A stretch of DNA of 64,000 bases from JANXSF01 sp043755435. Lineage in GTDB: Bacteria > Acidobacteriota > Terriglobia > Bryobacterales > Bryobacteraceae. The translations under genes and the position numbers were made by a program. This document shows positions 26,181 through 33,451 of this stretch, in pieces. Every line of letters starts with the position of its first letter. Position 1 is the first letter of the stretch. Under the pieces are notes generated by a model that was not told the origin of the DNA, made no database searches, and saw only the letters and a program-made list of their open reading frames with translations. The stretch lies in contig JAYUSZ010000441.1 of the NCBI GenBank assembly GCA_043755435.1, positions 1 to 64,000 of the forward strand, given 5' to 3'.

Positions 26181-27037
26181 CCCCAATAATTGGAATTATA
26201 GGAGGCAGCGGGCTTTACAGCATGCCTGGTTTCACAGTGCAGGAAGAAGTTAAGATTGAAACTCCCTTTGGCCCGCCATCGGATGCTTATGTTGTCGGGA
26301 AGCTGGCTGGCCGCGATGTGGCATTTCTTACCCGCCACGGTCGCGGACACAAAATCATGCCGACAGAACTGAACTTCCGTGCCAACATCTATGGCATGAA
26401 AAAGCTGGGTGTTAAGCATATCCTCTCTTTGAGCGCTGTAGGATCCCTAAAGGAGGAGCACAAACCTTTAGACTTCGTCATTCCAGATCAGTTTTTCGAC
26501 CGCACAAAAGGGCGCGTTTCCACATTCTTTGGCGATGGCCTTGTGGCACACATTAGTTTTGGAGACCCGATTTGTGCGCAGATGTCCAAGCGTGTTGTGG
26601 ATGCGGCTAAAGTTGCCGGCATCACAGCCAAGCCAGGTGGCACCTATCTTTGTATGGAGGGGCCGGCGTTTTCCACAAAAGCGGAATCGAACGTCTATCG
26701 CAGTTGGGGAATGGACATCATCGGAATGACCAATCTGCAGGAAGCGAAATTGGCTCGTGAAGCGGAGATTTGTTACGTGACCGTCGCCATGGTGACTGAT
26801 TACGATTGTTGGCATCCTGAACATGATCACGTGACAGTAACCGACATCATTGCCAACCTGACCAAGAATGCTGAAAATGCGGCGAGCTTGGTGGCCACCT
26901 TCGTAGGTGCCTTTCCAGACTCTATGGATTGCAAATGTCATTCCGCATTGGCCAATGCACTGATCACCGACAAGACAAAGGTTCCTGATGCTACCAGGAA
27001 AAAATTGGAGCTGATCGTTGGCAAGTATTTCGCCTGA
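26177..27037 (+). CDS. mtnP: S-methyl-5'-thioadenosine phosphorylase
   Basis: This 286-residue enzyme phosphorolyses 5'-methylthioadenosine in polyamine and methionine salvage. It has GIIGGSGLYSMPGF at the start, FLTRHGRGHKIMPTELNFRA around phosphate and CMEGPAFSTKAESNVYRSWG plus DIIGMTNLQEAKLAREAEI. All are family signatures. The start is TTG 26177, overlapping the epimerase stop; GAGGAGA lies upstream. The stop overlaps the next gene by about 20 bases, so this is one continuous transcript. Confidence 0.95.
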   Translation: MTPIIGIIGGSGLYSMPGFTVQEEVKIETPFGPPSDAYVVGKLAGRDVAFLTRHGRGHKIMPTELNFRANIYGMKKLGVKHILSLSAVGSLKEEHKPLDFVIPDQFFDRTKGRVSTFFGDGLVAHISFGDPICAQMSKRVVDAAKVAGITAKPGGTYLCMEGPAFSTKAESNVYRSWGMDIIGMTNLQEAKLAREAEICYVTVAMVTDYDCWHPEHDHVTVTDIIANLTKNAENAASLVATFVGAFPDSMDCKCHSALANALITDKTKVPDATRKKLELIVGKYFA

Positions 27038-28250
27038 AGAGTTAGCCCGGCAAATCTTGCAAGAGTGCATTGCCGGGCATCCTTGGTCCAACACCGCGCT
27101 TGCTGCTTTGGTTAAGGCATGCGACCGTCCAGAAGGGACGCTTGCTCTATTCGCCGGACTGGTTGAACCTCTCGGCGACCTTTTTGAACCGCCGCTTGCC
27201 GATAGCTATGTTGAGATTTTCTCCGAAGTAATTGCCCAGTCTCTGGTTGGACAAAACGCACCTGCGCTCCGCGAAAGATATCGGCTAATTAGAGGTCCCC
27301 GAAAATATCAAGGCGGATTGGTCCAAAAGGTTTTTGTGCTGAGCCGGGTCACCCTCGGTGCCGACATTGCAATCACCAGCCAGTTCCTGCAAGCCGCTTG
27401 CGCTATCTTCCCTAACGCTGAAATCTACTTTGTAGGACCTCGTAAAAACTTCGAGATGTTTGCCGCAGATAGGCGCATCCAACTGGTCGAAGTCCGCTAT
27501 AGCCGGGCTGGATTGTTGGTTGAACGATTAGAATCCGGGATGAACTTATCCCGAGAGTTGCAATCGCCAAATTCCGTTATCCTCGACCCCGATTCGCGCC
27601 TTTCCCAACTCGGCTTGCTACCAATGGGCAAGGAGGATAACTATTACTTTTTTGAAAGCAGATCCTTCGGTTACCCCAGCGAACTGAGCCTTGGACAAAT
27701 AACGGGCCAATGGTTAAATCAGGTGTTCGGATTCGAAGGTACCATGCCTTGGATCAATCCCATAGGGATAGCTTCTTCGGCTCCTGTAGACGTTACCGTC
27801 AGCTTTGGGTTTGGAGACAATCCGGCAAAGCGAGTTGGCCCTGAGTTTGAATTGAAAATGGTTGAACACATACGCTCCAAGGGTTTCGGTGTGTTGATCG
27901 ACGAGGGCGGTTCAGAAGTTGAGATGGAGAATGCCAGGCGAATCGCCACCATCACTGGCGCGATAACCCATCAAGGAAGCTTTGCCAGTTTCAGCCAGGC
28001 GATCAAGGCCAGCCGTTTTTATTTGGGGTACGATTCAGTGGGTCAGCATGCTGCGGCATCTATGGGGATCCCGCTGGTGACAGCTTTCCGAGGTTGGATT
28101 GGTCCACGAATGTTGCAGCGTTGGACCCCATGGGGGCGCGGGATTCGCAAGGTTGTTCCCTTGACTACGGAAAACTCCGACGAAGTACTTCAGCGCGTAA
28201 TTACTGAGGTGGATCAGCTCTTAATGCAAAAGGGAAAACCGCCAGAGTGA
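27018..28250 (+). CDS. Glycosyltransferase family 9-like protein
   Basis: This 410-residue protein ends in the GT9/heptosyltransferase pattern: FSQAIKASRFYLGYDSVGQH, then AASMGIPLVTAFRG and a basic tail. The middle has VFVLSRVTLGADIAITSQFL, a nucleotide-sugar-binding-like start. GT9 enzymes add heptose to lipopolysaccharide, but the donor here is unknown. The first 90 residues are unrelated helices. The start is a TTG inside mtnP. A strong hairpin follows the stop. Confidence 0.75.
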   Translation: MASISPEELARQILQECIAGHPWSNTALAALVKACDRPEGTLALFAGLVEPLGDLFEPPLADSYVEIFSEVIAQSLVGQNAPALRERYRLIRGPRKYQGGLVQKVFVLSRVTLGADIAITSQFLQAACAIFPNAEIYFVGPRKNFEMFAADRRIQLVEVRYSRAGLLVERLESGMNLSRELQSPNSVILDPDSRLSQLGLLPMGKEDNYYFFESRSFGYPSELSLGQITGQWLNQVFGFEGTMPWINPIGIASSAPVDVTVSFGFGDNPAKRVGPEFELKMVEHIRSKGFGVLIDEGGSEVEMENARRIATITGAITHQGSFASFSQAIKASRFYLGYDSVGQHAAASMGIPLVTAFRGWIGPRMLQRWTPWGRGIRKVVPLTTENSDEVLQRVITEVDQLLMQKGKPPE

Positions 28251-28273
28251 CTTGAGGTCACTTCAGGGCGGTT
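28237..28273. terminator. Bidirectional hairpin terminator
   Basis: AACCGCC (28237-28243) pairs with GGCGGTT (28267-28273), with a second inner stem AGTGAC/GTCACT. It overlaps the end of the GT9-like gene and lies past the stop of the first minus-strand peptide gene, so it can end transcription from both sides. T runs are present on both sides. Confidence 0.7.
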
Positions 28274-28307
28274 ATTCCTTAATTCTTGTTGCTACAGCAG
28301 AAAGGGA

Positions 28308-28358
28308 CTAGTCACCCCAAACAGCCATACCAGCCTTCACGTTGGAACGAACTTTCAT
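28308..28358 (-). CDS. Tandem 16-residue peptide gene, copy 1
   Basis: A 17-codon frame from ATG 28358 to TAG 28308 encodes MKVRSNVKAGMAVWGD. A textbook ribosome binding site, AAGGAG at 28365-28370, lies six bases before the ATG. The second copy at 28570-28620 encodes the same peptide with Glu at the end. The two coding sequences differ at three synonymous third positions (Arg4, Ser5, Gly10), the Asp/Glu codon and the stop codon, while the flanks share nothing. That pattern supports real translation under selection. The peptide is basic at the front and ends Val-Trp-Gly-Asp. I do not recognise the family and no maturation gene is adjacent. Confidence 0.75.
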   Translation of the reverse strand: MKVRSNVKAGMAVWGD

Positions 28359-28405
28359 TTTGATCTCCTTGTTATTTAAACCAAATTGGCAATTCACTCA
28401 GGTGT

Positions 28406-28433
28406 TTCACCTATTTGGCATAGGTGAATTATA
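28406..28433 (-). promoter_or_regulatory. Putative promoter and operator of peptide copy 1
   Basis: Read on the minus strand, TATAAT at 28433-28428 is followed directly by TTCACCTA (28428-28421) and TAGGTGAA (28413-28406), a perfect 8-bp inverted repeat with a seven-base loop. The repeat covers the expected start site, so it is either an operator or a 5' hairpin. No good -35 is visible. A second inverted repeat, GGGGTA (28452-28457) with TACCCC (28464-28469), lies over the -35 position and could be an activator site. Confidence 0.55.
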
Positions 28434-28508
28434 AGGGAAGGGATAAGAGTGGGGGTATCGGACTACCCCTATCGAAAGGTAAGGATTGTTCTGATGTTAG
28501 TACCAAAG

Positions 28509-28539
28509 AAAAACCTCTGGCACCGGCCCAGAGGTTTTT
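28509..28539 (-). terminator. Terminator of peptide gene copy 2
   Basis: AAAAACCTCTG (28509-28519) and CAGAGGTTTTT (28529-28539) form a perfect 11-bp stem with a T run, about 30 bases past the stop of the second peptide gene. The hairpin is symmetrical and could stop transcription either way. Confidence 0.85.
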
Positions 28540-28569
28540 CTGTTTCAAATCATGCAAAGCAGTAAAAGG

Positions 28570-28620
28570 TTATTCACCCCAAACAGCCATGCCAGCCTTC
28601 ACGTTAGATCGAACTTTCAT
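28570..28620 (-). CDS. Tandem 16-residue peptide gene, copy 2
   Basis: A 17-codon frame from ATG 28620 to TAA 28570 encodes MKVRSNVKAGMAVWGE. GGAGGAAA at 28622-28629 is a very strong ribosome binding site directly before the ATG. The gene has its own likely promoter (28702-28731) and its own terminator (28509-28539), so it is an independent unit from copy 1 rather than part of an operon. Codon differences from copy 1 are almost all synonymous. Possible roles, none shown by the sequence: precursor of a modified peptide, a signalling peptide, or a tiny regulatory peptide. Confidence 0.8.
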   Translation of the reverse strand: MKVRSNVKAGMAVWGE

Positions 28621-28701
28621 ATTTCCTCCATGAGTTAGCAAATCAAAAATCGATCTTAAGGGAAACCCCGTAGGTCTTCTCTAAGGTCAACCATGTAGCA
28701 T

Positions 28702-28731
28702 AATATACACCCTTGGGGATACGTAGTGCAA
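28702..28731 (-). promoter_or_regulatory. Putative promoter of peptide gene copy 2
   Basis: On the minus strand, TTGCAC at 28731-28726 and TATATT at 28707-28702 are 18 bases apart, a good sigma-70 fit. The start would be near 28695, giving a 5' leader of about 75 bases before the ATG. Confidence 0.6.
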
Positions 28732-28772
28732 CTATCTTTCATAAGGTATCGATAGAAAGTACTAAGAAAAGA

Positions 28773-28800
28773 AAAAGCGAAGACCGAAGTCTTCGCTTTT
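28773..28800 (-). terminator. Terminator of the OmpA-family gene
   Basis: AAAAGCGAAGAC (28773-28784) and GTCTTCGCTTTT (28789-28800) form a perfect 12-bp stem with a CGAA loop. It ends the minus-strand OmpA-family gene 28 bases after its stop and separates it from peptide gene copy 2. Confidence 0.9.
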
Positions 28801-28827
28801 CATCTAGCTATGCTTAAATGGATCGGT

Positions 28828-31800
28828 TTAGAAAACCCTTGTTGATACGAAGTTAACAATAACACGGGTGGATGAGGATACCCCCTTGGAATTGGTAACT
28901 GTCAGCTCAAATGTATACGTACCGAACTGCTCACCTAACTGAACTCGGGTTCGCTGAGAATTTGGCTCCAAAATAGCAGCCGTTTTGTCGACGATGCGCC
29001 AGCGGTAGGTTAGTGGCAATCCATCAGGATCGGTGGATTGGCCTGCATCCAACTGGAATTCCCTGTAAAGAGTGTCGAAGTTGGGGCCAGCATTGGCGAT
29101 TGGTGCCCTTGGAGCTTGAACCTGATTAACCTTCACAAGTACTTGGCAGGTTGTCGTCAACTGATTTGCTCCCCATGCAGTAAGGGTATAAGTGGTGTCA
29201 ACCGTTGGCCGCACCGTAATGGGGCTGGAAACTCCCAGTCCATTAAAGGTGACCACGTTGGCGTTAACGGCTGTGAAGCTGATTAACGCCGGCTCTCCAG
29301 CGTTAACACTCACAGGAGTTGCTGAACAGGAAGTCAGCACTGGCGGCTTTGGCGCGGCTGCTCGAACATTAATTGCAACGGTTGAAGATACCTGACCGTT
29401 AGGATTCGTTGCAGTGATGGTGTAGATAGTATTCAGCTGCGGATTCACCTGTCGACTACCACTGAGTGGCACTGTACCCAAACTAGTAATGGTGACAGTA
29501 TCCGCATTTTCCACCAGCCAACTTAAAGCCGAACTCTGATCGGTAGTGATTTCTTGCGGCGAAGCATCAAAGCGAATAATCCGTGGGCCCGAAGAAACCG
29601 GTCCACCGGGTGTGCCATTTACTTGAACTGTTGCCGTCGCCGTTACGTCACCGAACTGGTTTCGAGCGGTCAGCTTATAAGTTGTGGTTTCCTTCGGCGA
29701 AACGGGCGTTGCACCGTTGACATTTACTTTGCCTATGCCATCGATTTCAACTGTATCGGCATTCTCCGTCTGCCATGACAGGGTAGAAGTCTGCCCCAAA
29801 TTAATATTTGCCGGTGATGCCGCGAAGCTGATAATTCGAACCGCTGGTTTATCAACTGTGATGGTGATAGTTTCGTTGGCCTCGCTGTTACGATTCTTCG
29901 CGGTTATTTTATAGGTAGTGGTTTCCTTGGGACTTACCTGCGTAGACCCTTGGGTCTTGTCAACTAATCCGATTCCGGAAATTTCCACTGTGTCTGCATT
30001 TTCAACCTGCCAGTTGATGGTTGAGGTTGCGCCTGACTTGATAGTTGGCGGGTTGGCTGTAAATCTCAGAATACGGACAAGACTTGGAGCGCGCGTTGAG
30101 ATTGCTACTCGAGCTGTGCCCTGACCACCGAAGTTATCCTTCACTGTGAGCCGGAACGCATAGGATTGCGAATCGGTGGATGTAAAGCTTGCCTTGGCCG
30201 ATGTTGCGTTTGTAATGGATACAGCTGGACCGGCGATTTGGGTCCATTGATACGTGATTGGGTTTCCTTCTGGCGAATAGGAGCCCGAACCGTCCAGATT
30301 CACTAATCCAGAAGCAATACCCGCTTGATCGGGACCTGCATCCGCCACAGGGGGATCGTTGCCGGTGCGAACCTTGCGGGTTAGCAACTCATAACGAACA
30401 CGAGGAATGTCGACGGGCACAGGACCGGTTTGTGTCCCGAATGTTTGTGGGCGAAGGAAATTACCAAACAGAACTCCGAAAGCTACTCGACCGTTGGAAT
30501 CCTTACCGATCATAGTTTCATTGAAGCCACCTTCCACACTAAGTGCTATGTGGGTGTTCAGCGGTTTAACCAAACGGATGGTTCCGCCTGGCCTGTCGTT
30601 GCCCAACCTGCTCTTTAGATAAGCTAAATTCGCCTCTGCGTAAATGTCCTTGTAGAGAGCGATTCCTGTGGATACACCAATCTGATCCACTGCCTTCAGA
30701 TAGGTTTCTTCGAACACGTTGCGGGTAATAATGGCTCGGTTCACAACCGCGTTGTTCATGAACGCCTTTGTCCCAAAAACACCAACACGTCCCTTGTTGA
30801 AAACGTAATCAGCGGTGAATGCTGCCTGTCCAAGAGTGCCGCCGTTTTCAAACTGATTGAATGTGACGTGCTTGAAACTGGAAAATAAACCCATTTGGGC
30901 GCGCTTGTAACGATTGACCAAACCGAAATCGAACTGTCCTTCTTTGCGATCGCGGAAGTACATATATTCGCCTTCTGATTGGAGCGCTGTGCTCTCGCTC
31001 AGCTTGCTGAAGAATCGTCCTTTGCCTGTAAACGTGAGTTTGCCATCAGCGGTTGGTCCTGCATTCAGACCAAGTAGCGCAAATTTCTTCAGGAAGTTAT
31101 TGTCGTCCATGCCTGAGCTGGACCCTGATCCTTTGCCACTTCCAGAACCGCCGCCAGGGCCTGCTGAACCTGCCGGGCCAGTTTGACCGGTTGCTCCAGC
31201 CGCGCCTCCAGGGACGGGACCGAATTGTGCGGCCCCAGGATTTGTGTTGTTTGCGCCTGTTCCCGCTGGTGGGGCCGCCATATGGGCTGCCAACTTGTTC
31301 TTCAAGTCTTCAACATCGGTGCCGACTTTCTTAACATCGCCGCCAACACCGGCAAGCTGCTGCTTCATCTGTTCGTTTTCGCTCTTTAACGCACGCAGAG
31401 CGGCTAGAATGTCGTCCAGCTTATCCAGACGTTTCAGTACCTCGTTGCAGCACTGATCGCCCATTGATTTGTTGGCTTCCAATCCGCGGATCGCGTCGCC
31501 AATGCCGCCTGCAGAAATAGGTTTCCCGCTGCCATCGACAATAGTAATCTCGACGCGCCGGTTCATCAGGTCGGAGTCCAAGTCTTTGCCAGGAACCTTG
31601 GGCTTTTCATTCCCCATGGAAACGAGTTGAATTTGGGAAGAGCGCGCCCCATATTTCTCAAGGAATGACTTCACCATGGCGCCGCGAGCATTTCCCAATT
31701 TTTCGTTGTACTTCTTCGACCCATGCCAATCAGTATGGCCAACCAGCCGGGCTTTGAACGTAGGGTTTTTCCCTAGCAATTCTGCCAAACGGAGTAAGCT

Positions 31801-31950
31801 GGCGTAGCCGTCGATCAGCGTCGCCGAATCGAATGCGAAATTGATTTCTTCCCAATCATCTTTTGTTGCCGTAGTGCTTAATCCCTGCGTAAATGCAGGG
31901 GAGACGGTGAGGGCCGCCAGAAGGGCAAGGGGGAGTTTTGACCTTAACAT
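28828..31950 (-). CDS. OmpA-family protein with barrel and Ig-like repeats
   Basis: This 1040-residue secreted protein has a signal peptide, then an OmpA peptidoglycan-binding domain at residues 30-145 (VGHTDWHGSKKYNEKLGNAR, MNRRVEITIVDG). A coiled coil and a glycine/serine-rich linker (about 245-285) lead to a likely beta-barrel of about 230 residues. Then come a PKD-like domain (ADAGPDQAG, DGSGSYSPEGNPITYQW) and about five Ig-like repeats built on NADTVEI and PKETTTYK. OmpA domains usually sit C-terminal to the barrel, so the order is reversed here. It may anchor surface repeats to the cell wall. GGAGG lies before the ATG. Confidence 0.85.
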   Translation of the reverse strand: MLRSKLPLALLAALTVSPAFTQGLSTTATKDDWEEINFAFDSATLIDGYASLLRLAELLGKNPTFKARLVGHTDWHGSKKYNEKLGNARGAMVKSFLEKYGARSSQIQLVSMGNEKPKVPGKDLDSDLMNRRVEITIVDGSGKPISAGGIGDAIRGLEANKSMGDQCCNEVLKRLDKLDDILAALRALKSENEQMKQQLAGVGGDVKKVGTDVEDLKNKLAAHMAAPPAGTGANNTNPGAAQFGPVPGGAAGATGQTGPAGSAGPGGGSGSGKGSGSSSGMDDNNFLKKFALLGLNAGPTADGKLTFTGKGRFFSKLSESTALQSEGEYMYFRDRKEGQFDFGLVNRYKRAQMGLFSSFKHVTFNQFENGGTLGQAAFTADYVFNKGRVGVFGTKAFMNNAVVNRAIITRNVFEETYLKAVDQIGVSTGIALYKDIYAEANLAYLKSRLGNDRPGGTIRLVKPLNTHIALSVEGGFNETMIGKDSNGRVAFGVLFGNFLRPQTFGTQTGPVPVDIPRVRYELLTRKVRTGNDPPVADAGPDQAGIASGLVNLDGSGSYSPEGNPITYQWTQIAGPAVSITNATSAKASFTSTDSQSYAFRLTVKDNFGGQGTARVAISTRAPSLVRILRFTANPPTIKSGATSTINWQVENADTVEISGIGLVDKTQGSTQVSPKETTTYKITAKNRNSEANETITITVDKPAVRIISFAASPANINLGQTSTLSWQTENADTVEIDGIGKVNVNGATPVSPKETTTYKLTARNQFGDVTATATVQVNGTPGGPVSSGPRIIRFDASPQEITTDQSSALSWLVENADTVTITSLGTVPLSGSRQVNPQLNTIYTITATNPNGQVSSTVAINVRAAAPKPPVLTSCSATPVSVNAGEPALISFTAVNANVVTFNGLGVSSPITVRPTVDTTYTLTAWGANQLTTTCQVLVKVNQVQAPRAPIANAGPNFDTLYREFQLDAGQSTDPDGLPLTYRWRIVDKTAAILEPNSQRTRVQLGEQFGTYTFELTVTNSKGVSSSTRVIVNFVSTRVF

Positions 31951-32068
31951 TAGCGTTTGTGCCTCCAGTAAATAGACATAGATTTTTGAGCTGTGTTGCC
32001 ACAGAACATCATCTGTAGTTTACCGCAAACCTTAGTACTATTGCTACTAGGCACAAAGATGCAAGGGT

Positions 32069-33232
32069 TTAAGAATGAGATTGATAGACGAGTTTGCCAC
32101 TAATGTAGTTCTTCAGAATCTTAATCTTCTTGCTATCCTCATCGAAAGCGAACTCAATAATATCGGCTCGATCACCCAGGACTAGTCCATTTTGCCGGTC
32201 CTTTACCTTCCCCACTTTCGCGGGGTTTCTGGTTGCCATTGTGATTGCTTCTGACAAAGAGAGTCCACAAATCCTCATCAGGTTTGAAACTCCTGTGTCC
32301 ATTCGAAGGGCTGAACCTGCAAGCCTGGTTTGTCCGGCCAGCACAACACGGTTGTCTTCCGTTAGATCCACTTCTTGTTCACCCAACTTGTAGCGGCCCG
32401 GTGCGGCTCCGGCCGGTGAACTAGCGTCCGTGACCAAAACGGATCGGTCCAAACCCTTCGCCCGCAAGGCTACCTTCAGAAAACTGTCGGATAAATGGAT
32501 TCCATCCACGATAAAATCGGCGGTAAGCCTGTCCTCCGCCAACTGCTCCCAAATATAGTTGGGGTGACGCGGAAGAATTGCATGGGCTCCATTGCCGAGA
32601 TGCGTAGATAAAGTTGCACCTGCAGACACGGCGTCTTGGATTTGCTGCCGGTTTGCACCAGTGTGCCCGATTGCAATTACAACGCCGTCTCTTACAAGCG
32701 CCTCTATATAGCTGGGTGCTTCGGGCCATTCGGGTGCCAGTGTCACCAGCTTCACCAATCCTTCAGTGGTATCCTGCCATCTTTTGTATTCTTCAAGGTC
32801 AGGTTTTCGGACACATTGAATAGGATGCGCTCCCCGCGGACCGTCTTCAGCGGAAATGTGTGGGCCCTCAACATGGAATCCTTCAATTGCAATTCCTTCA
32901 GCCAGCGTTTGTTTCGCCCTTGTCAAATTGCGCAATGCGGAAACCATTTCATCCCGGCCACCGGTGATAACGGTTGGATAAAACCGGCTCACGCCACATG
33001 TGAAGAGAACCTGGATTGAACGAGCGATTTCGGATAATAGAGTAAATCCGGAATTGTAGTCCACTCCGGCGAAACCATTTACTTGGAGATCGACGAAACC
33101 TGGAGCAAGATAGTTCTCATTTCTTATTAGCCCAGTCGGATTGAGACTCGCTTGAGTAATATACTCCCCGCATTCGAGGTGGACTTGTTCACCCGTGTGG
33201 GTAGTCTTTCCAAACCAATTCGTTGTTGTCAT
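32069..33232 (-). CDS. nagA: N-acetylglucosamine-6-phosphate deacetylase
   Basis: This 387-residue amidohydrolase removes acetate from N-acetylglucosamine 6-phosphate during amino-sugar and cell-wall recycling. It has LAPGFVDLQVNGFAGVDYN near the start, EGPHISAEDGPRGAHP, and the metal/active-site segments IGHTGANRQQI, STHLGNGAHAI, DGIHLSDSF and LVTDASSPAGA with the catalytic Asp. It ends as expected. In this window it pairs functionally with murQ, which feeds the same pathway, though the genes are far apart. A TATAAT box lies upstream at 33283-33278. Confidence 0.95.
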   Translation of the reverse strand: MTTTNWFGKTTHTGEQVHLECGEYITQASLNPTGLIRNENYLAPGFVDLQVNGFAGVDYNSGFTLLSEIARSIQVLFTCGVSRFYPTVITGGRDEMVSALRNLTRAKQTLAEGIAIEGFHVEGPHISAEDGPRGAHPIQCVRKPDLEEYKRWQDTTEGLVKLVTLAPEWPEAPSYIEALVRDGVVIAIGHTGANRQQIQDAVSAGATLSTHLGNGAHAILPRHPNYIWEQLAEDRLTADFIVDGIHLSDSFLKVALRAKGLDRSVLVTDASSPAGAAPGRYKLGEQEVDLTEDNRVVLAGQTRLAGSALRMDTGVSNLMRICGLSLSEAITMATRNPAKVGKVKDRQNGLVLGDRADIIEFAFDEDSKKIKILKNYISGKLVYQSHS

Positions 33233-33277
33233 GTTTTATCCACAGCTTTGGCACAGGCATGGAGTACCAAAGCGCTG

Positions 33278-33283
33278 ATTATA
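33278..33283 (-). promoter_or_regulatory. Putative -10 box of nagA
   Basis: TATAAT on the minus strand lies 46 bases upstream of the nagA start codon. No clear -35 is visible at the right distance, so the call is weak. Confidence 0.35.
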
Positions 33284-33451
33284 AGCTACAAATAGTCCTG
33301 AGGGAAACCCATTTTCTGCTAGCAATATACTGCTATACCTGCTAAAACTATTAAAGATTTTCGCTGGCTGATGTAGTCCAGAGCGCTAAACTCGGGGGAG
33401 GTGGCGTCTTAGGGTTGTGTTGGCTAGCGAATATCTACTTATTCAACAGTT

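Noticed and set aside
28424..28633. A plus-strand 69-residue protein gene
   Set aside because: It runs antisense through a terminator hairpin and both peptide-gene regions and has no family-like sequence.
33236..33244. A DnaA box (TTATCCACA) suggesting an origin
   Set aside because: Only one box, with no cluster, no AT-rich unwinding region and no dnaA or parAB genes nearby.
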